DNA of 64,000 bases, taken from assembly GCA_030604525.1 (NCBI GenBank), contig JAUVVQ010000001.1, forward strand, positions 1-64,000. The letters are read 5' to 3'. This document shows positions 34,889 through 44,953 of the stretch, in pieces (within the stretch, counting starts at the first letter, position 1; the number at the start of each line of letters is the position of its first letter). Below the pieces are notes generated by a model, which was given only the letters and a program-made list of their open reading frames with translations, made no database searches and was not told where the DNA came from. Position numbers and translations under genes: made by a program. The DNA is from Phycisphaerae bacterium. Lineage in GTDB: Bacteria > Planctomycetota > Phycisphaerae > Sedimentisphaerales > Anaerobacaceae.

Positions 34889-36273
34889 TAATGAAAACAG
34901 ATAGGAAAGGCAGTTTTACATTTCCCGGCGGCGTTCATCCTTCGGATAAGAAAAATCTCACTGCGGACAGCAAGATACAGTATGGTTTCACCGGCAAAGA
35001 ATCAGCAATTATGCTATGCCAGCACATCGGCGCTGTCTGCCAACCATTAGTTTCAAAATCAGATGAGGTCGAGGAGGGACAGAAAATCGGCGAGAACGAA
35101 GCTTTTGTTTCTGCACCCGTACATTGCCCAATAAAGGGTAAAGTCAAAGGTATAGAGCTTCGTCCCCATGCGGTTTTAGGTCGTAGTGAAGCAATAATCA
35201 TAGAGGGCGATTCGGAAGAGCGAGCGAGGCGGCCCAGCGAAGGGGAAGATGTATTCGGTTCAGCTTTTGATGAAAGTCAATACACATCGGAGCAGATATG
35301 CCAGGCAATTCGAGAAGCAGGGATTGTAGGAATGGGTGGAGCAGGTTTTCCGACGGCGGTGAAGATAGGTATCAATGCAAAACAGCCAAAGGAAGTTCTG
35401 ATAGTTAACGGCTGTGAATGTGAGCCGTATATTACGTGCGATTACAGGATAATGTTAGAGTGGACATATAAAATTCTTGCGGGCGTGAGACTGGCTCAAA
35501 AGGTGTCTGGCTGTTCGAAGGTATTGATTGCTATCGAGGATAATAAGCCCGAAGCAATTGAGGCAATGAGTGAGGCGATAAGTAAGCTATCTATGGATGG
35601 AAAGATTGGAATAGCAGCGGTGAAGACGAAATATCCTCAGGGCGGCGAAAGACAGCTTATAAAATCCGTGCTAAAAAGAAATGTTCCCACCGGCGGGATT
35701 CCTCCGATGATAGGTGTTCTGGTTTTAAACGTTGCAACAACAGCGGCGATAGCAGAGGCGGTGGTTGAGGGAACAGCATTGACTCACAGAGTCGTAACCG
35801 TTACTGGCGAAGGGATTAAGGAACCTAGTAATTACTATGCTGCGATAGGCACATCCGTCGAGGAACTTATAGATTTCAGCGGCGGTTTAACTGAAGAGGC
35901 GGTGGAAGTAATTCTGGGCGGTCCGATGATGGGGATATCGATAGCGGATTTATCAACTCCCATTACTAAAACCACTGGAGCGATAACAGTATTGACAAGG
36001 GAGCAAATCGGTGAGGCCAAATTCAGTGGTCGCCAGACGGCTTGTATCCGCTGCGGCAGATGCCTTCTGGCGTGTCCGGAAAATCTAAACCCGACGAAAA
36101 TCGCCCATGCCGTGAAAAATAATATGCTTGATTTAGCAAAAAAATATTATATCTCCGGATGTATGGAGTGCGGAGCCTGCAGTTATGTTTGTCCGGCAAA
36201 TATAGAACTGACGGGTTATATAAAGACCGGCAAGATTCTAATCGCCAAAGAGAAGAAAACGAATGCGGAGTAA
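34882..36273 (+). CDS. rnfC: Rnf electron transport complex subunit C (start probably 34891)
   Basis: FPGGVHPSDKK...GEREAx-type NADH/FMN region GMGGAGFPTAVKIG...VNGCECEPYITCDYRIM; CIRCGRCLLACPENLNP and CMECGACSYVCPANIEL 4Fe-4S motifs. Confidence 0.95.
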   Translation: MLIMKTDRKGSFTFPGGVHPSDKKNLTADSKIQYGFTGKESAIMLCQHIGAVCQPLVSKSDEVEEGQKIGENEAFVSAPVHCPIKGKVKGIELRPHAVLGRSEAIIIEGDSEERARRPSEGEDVFGSAFDESQYTSEQICQAIREAGIVGMGGAGFPTAVKIGINAKQPKEVLIVNGCECEPYITCDYRIMLEWTYKILAGVRLAQKVSGCSKVLIAIEDNKPEAIEAMSEAISKLSMDGKIGIAAVKTKYPQGGERQLIKSVLKRNVPTGGIPPMIGVLVLNVATTAAIAEAVVEGTALTHRVVTVTGEGIKEPSNYYAAIGTSVEELIDFSGGLTEEAVEVILGGPMMGISIADLSTPITKTTGAITVLTREQIGEAKFSGRQTACIRCGRCLLACPENLNPTKIAHAVKNNMLDLAKKYYISGCMECGACSYVCPANIELTGYIKTGKILIAKEKKTNAE

Positions 36274-36339
36274 TTATCCGGTGAATTATTGTTTTGATTT
36301 CAAGATAAGGAATTAGAGTTCAAAAACAGGAAGGTATAA

Positions 36340-37362
36340 ATGGCAGCGAGAATAAGGGTTTCACCTTCGCCACATATAAGCGAAGGTCTTTCAACAAGGA
36401 AGGTAATGTTCGATGTAATCATCGGTCTGGTTCCGGCTATGATTGGAGCGGTTTATTTTTTTCGTCATTATGCAATTATTTTAATATTGACCTGCGTTAT
36501 ATCCTCGGTAGTTACCGAATTGCTTTGCAACCTGATACGTAAGGTAGAGAGGCCTTTCGAATCATTAGGAGACCTCAGTGCAATAGTTACAGGTATAATA
36601 CTCGCATTTTCGGTGCCGCCGAGCTTGCCGATATGGGCGGCTGTTATAGGCAGCGTTTTTGCGATAGCGATAGGCAAGATGGTATTCGGCGGGCTGGGAT
36701 GTAATATTTTTAATCCTGCTATGGTTGGGCGGGCATTTCTTACGGCCTCGTTCGGGATGCTGATGACGACGTGGGTTGTGCCGGCGACGGTGGATGCTGA
36801 TATGCCCACAATAAGCGCCTCGAATGTTAGTGTCGATGCAAGGACCCAGGCGACGCCCTTAGCACAAAGCAAAGAGGTGCAGAAAAAGGACATAGATAAG
36901 GAAATAGTAAATAAACAAATGGGAGCAATGCTCTTCGGCGAAGTTGGAGGCTGCCTTGGTGAGACAAGCGCTGTTGCTTTGCTAATCGGTGGAATATACC
37001 TGCTTATAAGAAAGACGATAACATTCCATATTCCGCTTGCAGTGCTGGTTTCAACAAGTGTTTTCGGTGGAATATGTTATTTGATAAATTCTGACGCTTA
37101 CGTATCGCCCCTGGTTCATTTATCGAGCGGCGGGCTGTTACTGGGTGCGTTTTTCATAGCTACGGACCCTGTTACTGCGCCCTTGACGCGTCGAGGGATG
37201 TGGGTTTTCGGGATTGGCGTCGGAGCTTTGGTGATGCTCATCAGGGTTGTAGGCGAATATCCGGAGGGCGCGATGTACTCGATTCTTTTGATGAATGCGG
37301 TGACGCCGTTGATTGACAGATTCTGCAGGAAGGTGCCGGCAGGAGGTAAGCCCAATGTCTAA
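36340..37362 (+). CDS. rnfD: Rnf complex subunit D
   Basis: SPSPHISEGLSTRKVMFDVIIGLVPAMIGAVYFF; flavinylation-like VDARTQATPLA; IATDPVTAPLTRRG. Confidence 0.95.
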   Translation: MAARIRVSPSPHISEGLSTRKVMFDVIIGLVPAMIGAVYFFRHYAIILILTCVISSVVTELLCNLIRKVERPFESLGDLSAIVTGIILAFSVPPSLPIWAAVIGSVFAIAIGKMVFGGLGCNIFNPAMVGRAFLTASFGMLMTTWVVPATVDADMPTISASNVSVDARTQATPLAQSKEVQKKDIDKEIVNKQMGAMLFGEVGGCLGETSAVALLIGGIYLLIRKTITFHIPLAVLVSTSVFGGICYLINSDAYVSPLVHLSSGGLLLGAFFIATDPVTAPLTRRGMWVFGIGVGALVMLIRVVGEYPEGAMYSILLMNAVTPLIDRFCRKVPAGGKPNV

Positions 37363-37972
37363 AATCAAATACTTTCTCAAACAGAGCTGGTTATTAATTA
37401 TCTGTTCTTTTTGCTTCGGCTTATTGATAGCTGTTGTAAATGCAGCGTGTTTAGACAGAATCGAGAAAAACAAAATTGAGAAGCTTAATAGTTTGATGAG
37501 CGGCTTAATGCCTAAAGCAGAACAATTCGAGAAGGCAGAGAGCTTTACGATAAAAACCACGCAGGGCAAAGAATTCGAAAGTAATATATATAAAGCAATC
37601 GGCTCAGGCGGTGTTGTTGATGGGTGGGCTTTTAACTGTCAGGGTCCCGGCTTTCAGGATAAAATTGAATTGGTGGTGTCGGTTGACAAAGTTTTCGCGC
37701 GATTCAACGGTTTTGCAATCCTGGCAAGTAATGAGACGCCCGGTTTTGGCGACAGGATTAAGAACTCTTTTTACCGCAACCAATATATCGGCGCCCCAGC
37801 GGGAGAGCTACAACTAGTCAAAACAGGGAACACTGAAACAATTGATTCGAAGATAGTAGCTATAAGCGGCGCCACGGTCAGCAGCAAATCGGTGCTGAAT
37901 ATCATCAACAGCAATGTGAGACAGATAAAGGCCAAAATGATAGACAAAGGATTATTAAGCAATGGCAAATGA
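37355..37972 (+). CDS. rnfG: Rnf complex subunit G
   Basis: IDSKIVAISGATVSSKSVLNII FMN-binding motif; start at MSKIKYFLKQSW (37355) preferred over the ORF-track start. Confidence 0.93.
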   Translation: MSKIKYFLKQSWLLIICSFCFGLLIAVVNAACLDRIEKNKIEKLNSLMSGLMPKAEQFEKAESFTIKTTQGKEFESNIYKAIGSGGVVDGWAFNCQGPGFQDKIELVVSVDKVFARFNGFAILASNETPGFGDRIKNSFYRNQYIGAPAGELQLVKTGNTETIDSKIVAISGATVSSKSVLNIINSNVRQIKAKMIDKGLLSNGK

Positions 37973-38582
37973 ATTAGAATTATCAGGCAATCAATATAAG
38001 GATACGTTTTTAGCGGGTTTGTGGCGTGAAAATCCTGTTTTCAGACTTTTGTTAGGTATGTGTCCGACGCTTGCGGTAACAACGGCCTTGAAGCCAGCAT
38101 TGACGATGGGATACAGCGTTATATTTGTTCTGTTATGCAGCAATATTGTTGTGAGCTTAATGCGAAATCTGTTAAAGCCGCACCTTCGAATTTTGATGTT
38201 CACCCTGACGATAGCAACCTTTGTGACGATAGTCGATATATTCCTTAAAGCATTTCAGCCGGAGATGAGTGCGATGCTCGGTCCTTATGTACCCTTGATT
38301 ATTGTAAACTGCATCATTATCTGCAGAGCGGAAGTGTGTGCAAGCAAGAACGGTCTTGGTGTAAGTATTATCGACGCTCTTGGAATGGGTATAGGATTTA
38401 CGCTTGCGCTTTCTGTTCTTGGAGCAATCAGAGAAATTTTTTCGACGGGTAAGATATTTGAAATTCAGATAATGCCCGACTGGTTCGTGCCATGTGCGGC
38501 AATGGCTATGCCGGCGGGAGCGTTTATAACTTTAGGCATGCTCCTGGGACTGGTTAACTTAATCAGCAAAAGGAAATCTTAA
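37962..38582 (+). CDS. rnfE: Rnf complex subunit E
   Basis: NPVFRLLLGMCPTLAVTTALKPALTMG; RAEVCASKNGLGVSIIDALGMGIGFTLALS. Confidence 0.95.
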   Translation: MANELELSGNQYKDTFLAGLWRENPVFRLLLGMCPTLAVTTALKPALTMGYSVIFVLLCSNIVVSLMRNLLKPHLRILMFTLTIATFVTIVDIFLKAFQPEMSAMLGPYVPLIIVNCIIICRAEVCASKNGLGVSIIDALGMGIGFTLALSVLGAIREIFSTGKIFEIQIMPDWFVPCAAMAMPAGAFITLGMLLGLVNLISKRKS

Positions 38583-38593
38583 GAGAGGTTAAT

Positions 38594-39184
38594 ATGGATA
38601 CAGTTACAACATTAGTTTTAGGTTTTATCTCGATAGTGGTGGTCAACAATCTTGTGCTGACGAAATTTCTTGGTATTTGCCCTTACCTTGGAGTATCGGG
38701 CAGGATAGATATGGCGTTCGGGATGGGTCTGGCGGTTACGTTTGTGGTGACGTTGAGCGGGACGTTAACGTGGCTTATAGACCATTTAATTCTGATGGGG
38801 ACACCTTTCGAAGTTACTCGATATGTATGTTTTATAATGGTAATCGCCGGTGCGGTTCAATTAGTGGAGATGTACTTGCGCAAGTTTTTCCCCTCATTGT
38901 ATGACAGTTTCGGGATATTTTTGCCATTGATAACGACGAACTGTGCGATACTGGGTTTATGTCTTTTCATAAATTTATGGGGCATTGATAATCTTGCCGA
39001 AGCGGTGGTACTGAGCTTCGGAGCTGGTATTGGTTTTACGATGGCGATATGTATAATGGCGGGTATCCGAGAGAATTTAAATCTTGCCAACGTACCTGAG
39101 AATCTACAAGGGGCACCGATAACACTTATAACAGCCGGATTGCTTAGTCTGGCGTTTATGGGATTTGCAGGGATGATACGATGA
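38594..39184 (+). CDS. rnfA: Rnf complex subunit A
   Basis: VNNLVLTKFLGICPYLGVS; ITTNCAILGLCLFINLWGI; MAGIRENLNLANVPENLQGAPITLITAGLLSLAFMGFAGM. Confidence 0.95.
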   Translation: MDTVTTLVLGFISIVVVNNLVLTKFLGICPYLGVSGRIDMAFGMGLAVTFVVTLSGTLTWLIDHLILMGTPFEVTRYVCFIMVIAGAVQLVEMYLRKFFPSLYDSFGIFLPLITTNCAILGLCLFINLWGIDNLAEAVVLSFGAGIGFTMAICIMAGIRENLNLANVPENLQGAPITLITAGLLSLAFMGFAGMIR

Positions 39185-39254
39185 GAAAAGCGTAAACTGA
39201 AAACGAAAAATGTGAAATCGAAATGTAAACTTTAAACCTTTTGAGCTTTTAATT

Positions 39255-40139
39255 ATGATTTTAGCTGGTATTTACGAATTGTGGCAGTCATCCTGGCCTG
39301 CGGGCGTGATAATGCTTGGCCTGGGTGGTAGTTTTGCATTGGTTTTATTGATAGCAAGCGAGAAGCTGAAAGTAGAAGAGGACCCGAAGATTGCACAGAT
39401 ACACGAAGCTCTTCCCGGACTTGATTGCGGCGGTTGCGGTTATGCAGGGTGCGGTCAGTATGCCAAAGCGGTGTCGCAAAATCCTGAGCTAATCGGTCGA
39501 TGTGCGCCGGGCGGTAAAAAAACCGCAGATAAAATAGCTTCGATATTGAATCTTCAAATAAGCGATTCGGGTGCGCCGAAAAAACCCATAGTTCATTGTC
39601 GGGCACATACTGAGGATAAAACCTTCTACGGGGATTACAGGGGGATAACGACGTGTACGGCAGCTAACGCCCTTGCCAGCGTGCAGGCGTGTAATTTCGG
39701 ATGCCTCGGCTTCGGAGACTGCACGAGGGTCTGCAGATTCGATGCTATTCATATTGTTGACGGTCTTGCGATGGTGGATTATGAGAAATGCACGGGCTGC
39801 GGGGCCTGTGCGAAGGCATGCCCTCGTGGTCTGATTGAGATGGTGCCCTTTACTTATGAAAATATGATGACGGTTGCGTGTCGCAATAAGGAAAAGGGGA
39901 AAGTAACACGTTCGATGTGCAAGGTAGGCTGCATCGGCTGTAAGCTATGCAGCAAAGTCAGTGATGTATTTACAGTCGAAGATAATTTGGCCAGGGTAGA
40001 TTATGGAAGGTACAAACCCGACGAAGCCAACGAAAAGGCCCGGGGTAAATGCCCTACTGGAGTAATTATTCTTGCAGGTAAAGGCGCCCCCGCCCAGCAA
40101 GAGGCAAAAGCAGGAAAAGCAAAAGCCAGCAGCGGCTAA
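39255..40139 (+). CDS. rnfB: Rnf complex subunit B
   Basis: LPGLDCGGCGYAGCGQYAKAV...GCLGFGDCTRVCRFDAIHI...CTGCGACAKACPRGLIEMVPF...CIGCKLCSKVC-like clusters. Confidence 0.95.
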   Translation: MILAGIYELWQSSWPAGVIMLGLGGSFALVLLIASEKLKVEEDPKIAQIHEALPGLDCGGCGYAGCGQYAKAVSQNPELIGRCAPGGKKTADKIASILNLQISDSGAPKKPIVHCRAHTEDKTFYGDYRGITTCTAANALASVQACNFGCLGFGDCTRVCRFDAIHIVDGLAMVDYEKCTGCGACAKACPRGLIEMVPFTYENMMTVACRNKEKGKVTRSMCKVGCIGCKLCSKVSDVFTVEDNLARVDYGRYKPDEANEKARGKCPTGVIILAGKGAPAQQEAKAGKAKASSG

Positions 40140-40203
40140 ACCGCCGGGCTCAAAAGTCAGCCCAGTTATCTGTAAACGTATTTTTTAGAAACAGGAGGTT
40201 ACA

Positions 40204-41661
40204 ATGGTTAAGAAAGAACGTCCTTTAATTCTGGTTGCTTTAGTGTGTTGTTTGGCAACGGCAGCGTTTTTCGGTTTATGCGAAAGGTTATACGGAGCTG
40301 AAGGGTATTATGAACCGACGTGGAGGTCATTGAAAGAACACAGCATTCCTCAATGGTTAAAGGATGCCAAGTTCGGAATCTACTGCCACTGGAACCCGGC
40401 ACGACGAGGAGAAGTTTCGCCTGAATTCGGCAAGAATTTTGACGCTGAAGAATGGGCGAAACTTTTCAAGAGAGCAGGCGCTCAATACGCAGGTCCTGTT
40501 GCGGAGCATTGGGGCGGATTTGCGATGTGGGACAGCAAGTATACTGAAAATAATTCTGTGGACAAATATCCCCATGTTGACATAGTCGGAGAGTTGAGTA
40601 AGGCGATAAAGAAGCGTGGGATGAAGTTCTTTGTCTCTTTTCACCGTCCGGAACAAAAGCTGGCTGAGGAGCTGGGGACTAACGACCGCGAGGTGGTGGA
40701 GAAATACCAGCCGGACCTGGTTTGGTTTGATGTAAGTCTGGGCGGGACGCTGGATGCGAGAAACTGGGGCAGATATGTCGGAGGAAAGAACATACATAAT
40801 AAAGATAATTATCTTCTTGCTGAGAAACCCGGCTTTCCTTCGGGCGGAGTGAAGGAACAATATCGAAAAGAATTTATCGCATATTATTACAATAAAGCAA
40901 AAGAATGGGGCAAAGAGGTAGAGGTACTCTACAAGGAATACGACCTTCCTCCGGGTGTGGGTATGCTGGATATCGAAGACGGTCGAATGTGTAAATTATC
41001 CTATGTTGAATGGATAAATGATATGGGAATCGGCGAGCCAACGTCGTGGTGGTATCATAAGGGTATGAATTATAAATCCGCCAACACGCTGATTGACGAG
41101 CTTGTGGATATGGTCAGCAAGAACGGACGTCTTTTGTTAAACGTGGGTCCCAAGCAGGATGGGACTTTCACGGAAGCGGCGAAGGAACGTCTTCTTGAGA
41201 TAGGAAAATGGCTTGACGTAAACGGCGAAGCGATTTACGGGACGACGGCATGGGTTATTTACGGAGAGGGTCCGACCGAGCTGACGGACAATGATGTGTA
41301 TGAATATGCACGAAAGTCTGATTTTGATTTTGAGCGTCTTAACAGCTTGATTGAGGAAGGGAAAATCCAGACCGGCCATTACACGCAAGATTATAAAGTG
41401 AATTATAAGCCGGAGGATATAAGGTTCACGGTTAAAGGTGATTGTCTTTACGCAATCTGCCTTGGCTGGCCCGGGGAGGAGATTACGATTGAGTCCTTAG
41501 GGAGTCGAGCAGCTTTAAAACCCGGCGAGATAAAGAAAGTTATGATGCTTGGGGTGGATAAGCAGTTAAAGTGGGACCACCGGGAAGAAGGATTGACGAT
41601 AAAGACGCCGAGAACCAAACCCTGCAAGTATGCTTATAGTTTTAAGATAATAAGGAAATAG
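40204..41661 (+). CDS. GH29 alpha-L-fucosidase family protein, secreted
   Basis: IPQWLKDAKFGIYCHWNPARRGEVSPEFGKNFDAEEWAKLFKRAGAQYAGPVAEHWGGFAMWDSKYTENNSVD; YQPDLVWFDVSLGG; SANTLIDELVDMVSKNGRLLLNVGPKQDG. Confidence 0.9.
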   Translation: MVKKERPLILVALVCCLATAAFFGLCERLYGAEGYYEPTWRSLKEHSIPQWLKDAKFGIYCHWNPARRGEVSPEFGKNFDAEEWAKLFKRAGAQYAGPVAEHWGGFAMWDSKYTENNSVDKYPHVDIVGELSKAIKKRGMKFFVSFHRPEQKLAEELGTNDREVVEKYQPDLVWFDVSLGGTLDARNWGRYVGGKNIHNKDNYLLAEKPGFPSGGVKEQYRKEFIAYYYNKAKEWGKEVEVLYKEYDLPPGVGMLDIEDGRMCKLSYVEWINDMGIGEPTSWWYHKGMNYKSANTLIDELVDMVSKNGRLLLNVGPKQDGTFTEAAKERLLEIGKWLDVNGEAIYGTTAWVIYGEGPTELTDNDVYEYARKSDFDFERLNSLIEEGKIQTGHYTQDYKVNYKPEDIRFTVKGDCLYAICLGWPGEEITIESLGSRAALKPGEIKKVMMLGVDKQLKWDHREEGLTIKTPRTKPCKYAYSFKIIRK

Positions 41662-41747
41662 ATTTTATAAAGTAATTTCAGTCAAGCGAAAGTTTTAATG
41701 GGCTTGAGTGCTGTTATTTAAGTCGGAAGGCGAGCGTGCACCGGCAG

Positions 41748-42785
41748 CTATTTGATATATTTATCTGCCCTGCTGGTTTTAATAATCTTTCCCTTGTTTT
41801 CCGAAGATATTAAGATTGCCTCGGTTTGAGGCAGTTTTTCGATGAGGTTGAGTCCTTTATCTTTTCCCATAACGCTGACGGCGGTAGCGAGGGCGTCGGC
41901 TTTTGCGGCATTTTCAGTAATGATGGAGACACTGGGTAGCTTGTTAGCGTTATAACCGGTATGTGCATCAAAGATGTGGCTGAATTTTTGACCTTCGATG
42001 AAATAAAATCTTCTGTAATCACCGCTGGTAGCGACGGCGGTATTGTTTAGTTTCAGGACTAAGAGATAGTTATCTTTCGCAATATCAGTTTTTGTAATAT
42101 CCGGGTTCTGCAGGCCGATAAGCCAGGAATGTCTGCCATTCGGTGGTTCACCAAAGACGCGAATGTCACCTCCTATATCAATCATTCCGCCTGCAGCCCC
42201 GGCATTTTTCATCGCTTCAACGGCGGTGTCGATGGCGTATCCTTTAGCAATCCCGCCTAAATCAATTTTCATACCTTCGACTGAGAATTTAACGGTTTTA
42301 TTGACAATATCCAGGATAAGCTTTTGAAAACCGATTTTTGAACGTGCATTTTCAATTTCGTTCTTTCGAGGTAGAGAATTTACATCTTCCGCCTTTTTGA
42401 AAAGCTCAACCAGAGGCGCCACCGTTATGTCAAATGCTCCATTGGTCAACTTGCTGAATTTAATTGCTTTTTTTATAACTTCAAAGGTATCATCGCTTAC
42501 CTGGACGGGCTGATTGTAAGCATTATCATTGACTTTGTTTATTTGTGAATCAGTTCGGTAGGAACTCATCAGTTTCTCTACTTTTTCGAACTCTCCGAAA
42601 GCTTTTTCGACAGCATTTTTGGCAATATGCAAATCAGGTGCGAGAGCGATAACATTTGCGAAAGTCCCCATAACGGGTCTATGGCCGCTATCGAAATATG
42701 CATTTTTGCCAGATAATAATTTTAAAGATACAAGCAGCGAGATGACAACGAGGATAACAGCAAAAATCGTTTTGTTTTTTTTCAT
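41748..42785 (-). CDS. apbE: FAD:protein FMN transferase ApbE
   Basis: MGTFANVIALAPD...GAFDITVAPLVELF...IDLGGIAKGYAIDTAVEAMKNAGAAGGMIDIGGDIRVFG...FSHIFDAHTGYNA...AKADALATAVSVMG. Confidence 0.95.
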   Translation of the reverse strand: MKKNKTIFAVILVVISLLVSLKLLSGKNAYFDSGHRPVMGTFANVIALAPDLHIAKNAVEKAFGEFEKVEKLMSSYRTDSQINKVNDNAYNQPVQVSDDTFEVIKKAIKFSKLTNGAFDITVAPLVELFKKAEDVNSLPRKNEIENARSKIGFQKLILDIVNKTVKFSVEGMKIDLGGIAKGYAIDTAVEAMKNAGAAGGMIDIGGDIRVFGEPPNGRHSWLIGLQNPDITKTDIAKDNYLLVLKLNNTAVATSGDYRRFYFIEGQKFSHIFDAHTGYNANKLPSVSIITENAAKADALATAVSVMGKDKGLNLIEKLPQTEAILISSENKGKIIKTSRADKYIK

Positions 42786-42871
42786 CTTTGCAAACCTTTA
42801 ACTAAAATATTCGTCAGTCACAAATATAATAATCAATAGAAAATAATCAATGAACATTTTATAATACTTCT

Positions 42872-44668
42872 ATGAACGAAAAGGAAATACGACAGTGCAG
42901 GTTGAAATTTGAAAAAGATTTCATAGCTTATGTCCGCAGGCCGAGCAGATATATCGGGGGCGAGGTGAACGAGAGCAAAAACGAGCTTGCGAAATGTAAT
43001 CTGAGTGTGGCGCTTTGTTTTCCTGATGTTTATGAAGTTGGGATGAGCCATACGGGTATGGCAATCATTTACGAGATACTCAACAGTATTGAGGGCGTGG
43101 CTGCTGAGCGTGTTTTTGCTCCGTGGTCAGATGCAGAGAAGATAATGCGTGAGAAAGGGGTGCGGCTGTTCAGCTTAGAATCCAAAGCTCCTGCAGCCAG
43201 CTTCGATATAATCGGGTTCAGTCTGACTAACGAGCTATGCTACAGTAATGTATTAAATATGCTGGATTTGGCTGGTTTGAATGTGCGCAGTAATCTAAGG
43301 GGAGAAAAAAGCCCGATTATAATCGCAGGCGGTTCGCAAGGAGCGGCATGTGAGCCGATATCAGCATTTATCGACGTGTTCCTATTAGGTGACGGAGAAG
43401 AGGCGGTTGTCGAATTGTGTGAGCTTATTAAATCCGAGCAGCAAGAAGGGCTGAAAAAACGAGAGATACTAACTAATATTGCCCGCACCTTCGAGTGGGC
43501 ATACGTTCCATCGCTGTACAAATTTGAATACAAAGAAGGAAGCATAATGTCTTTTCGGTCGGAATCCTCGGAGTTGCGAAGCCAATTTAAGGCGGCAGTA
43601 GTTGAAGACCTGGACAATGCCGCAGTGCCGAGCAAACCGATTGTCCCTTTCAGGCAGGCAGTTCATGAACGGATTAGCATAGAGATTATGCGCGGCTGTC
43701 CGGGCAGATGCCGATTTTGCCAGGCGAGTTTCTGCAAGCGGCCAGTTCGTTATCGGAGTGTTGACAAGATTGTGAATCTGGCAAAAGAATGCTACCAGAG
43801 AAGCGGCTTCGATACGGTCAGTCTGCTAAGTCTTTCGACATCGGAATATCCGAAACTTGAAGAGCTGGTTGAGAAGCTCAACAATTACTTCCATGATAAA
43901 TATGTAGGCATTTCCCTACCAAGTCTGCGAGTGGACCAGCAATTAAAACTTATACCTGTGCTTGTAACCAGCGTGAGGAAAAGTGGTTTAACCATAGCGG
44001 TTGAGGCGTCCAGCGAAAGACTTCGTCGGATTATCAACAAACCGCTGAAAGATGAGGACTTATTTGCGGCGGTTGAATCGGCCTATCGTGCCGGCTGGCA
44101 GCGTTTGAAGCTCTACTTTATGGTTGGACTGCCCGGAGAGAAAGAAAACGAAATTCGAGAGATAGTGAAATTAGCATACGAATTAGGCAAGGTTCGGCAA
44201 AAAGTTGACGGAAAAACAGGCCAAATTAACGCATCAGTAAGCTGGTTCGTTCCTAAAGCACATACTCCCTTCGGATGGGTGGAGCAAAGAGCCAAAAGTT
44301 ACTTTGAAGAAGCAAGGAGATTAATCTTAGATGAGAAAAAGAAACTAAGGGGAAGATTTTTGCGATTCAAATTTCATAATATTGAGAGAAGTATTCTCGA
44401 ATCAGCAATGGGGCGAGGTAACAGGTTATTATGCGATGTTGTTGAAGAAGCGTGGCGTAACGGTGCGAGGTTTGATTTATGGGGTGAATGTTTTGATTAC
44501 GAATTATGGCACAAGTCCTTCGAGAAATTCAATCTGGATATAGAAACAGAAGCCGGCAGAGAATTTGAGGATGATGAGATATTGCCGTGGGAACACCTGG
44601 GCGGGCCGGATAAAAAGTATTTGCTAAGACATTTAAGAAATGCTCAGAAGCAGATACAACAACAGTAA
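42872..44668 (+). CDS. B12-binding/radical SAM protein, TIGR03960-like
   Basis: FIAYVRRPSRYIGGEVNESK...LCFPDVYEVGMSHTGMAIIYEILN; ISIEIMRGCPGRCRFCQASFCKRPVRYRSVDKIV radical SAM CxxxCxxC-type cluster. Confidence 0.88.
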   Translation: MNEKEIRQCRLKFEKDFIAYVRRPSRYIGGEVNESKNELAKCNLSVALCFPDVYEVGMSHTGMAIIYEILNSIEGVAAERVFAPWSDAEKIMREKGVRLFSLESKAPAASFDIIGFSLTNELCYSNVLNMLDLAGLNVRSNLRGEKSPIIIAGGSQGAACEPISAFIDVFLLGDGEEAVVELCELIKSEQQEGLKKREILTNIARTFEWAYVPSLYKFEYKEGSIMSFRSESSELRSQFKAAVVEDLDNAAVPSKPIVPFRQAVHERISIEIMRGCPGRCRFCQASFCKRPVRYRSVDKIVNLAKECYQRSGFDTVSLLSLSTSEYPKLEELVEKLNNYFHDKYVGISLPSLRVDQQLKLIPVLVTSVRKSGLTIAVEASSERLRRIINKPLKDEDLFAAVESAYRAGWQRLKLYFMVGLPGEKENEIREIVKLAYELGKVRQKVDGKTGQINASVSWFVPKAHTPFGWVEQRAKSYFEEARRLILDEKKKLRGRFLRFKFHNIERSILESAMGRGNRLLCDVVEEAWRNGARFDLWGECFDYELWHKSFEKFNLDIETEAGREFEDDEILPWEHLGGPDKKYLLRHLRNAQKQIQQQ

Positions 44669-44953
44669 GTTCAAAGAAAGAGTTAACCCGTATTTTCCAG
44701 GTGAAGTGTTGCAAACAATAAAGAACCTGATAGAATAGCACCTGTCGAAAAGATTTGTTTAACTTTTGCCCATCTGTAAGGGCAGAACCGGATGTGTGAA
44801 AGAAGCAAGGATGCTCTCAGAGGTATCTTTTGTCGCAAATTGAAGTTTGAATTTCATAGAGTGAAAGTCACCAGTGATGCCGGTTTGTCGGCATATTTAG
44901 CAATAGATTTATAATAATTCGGAGAAGATAAATCATTTTTAAGGAAACGGATA

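Noticed and set aside
44690-44953. Possible riboswitch upstream of the siroheme reductase
   Set aside because: Several small hairpins but no match to any known riboswitch core that I can recognise.
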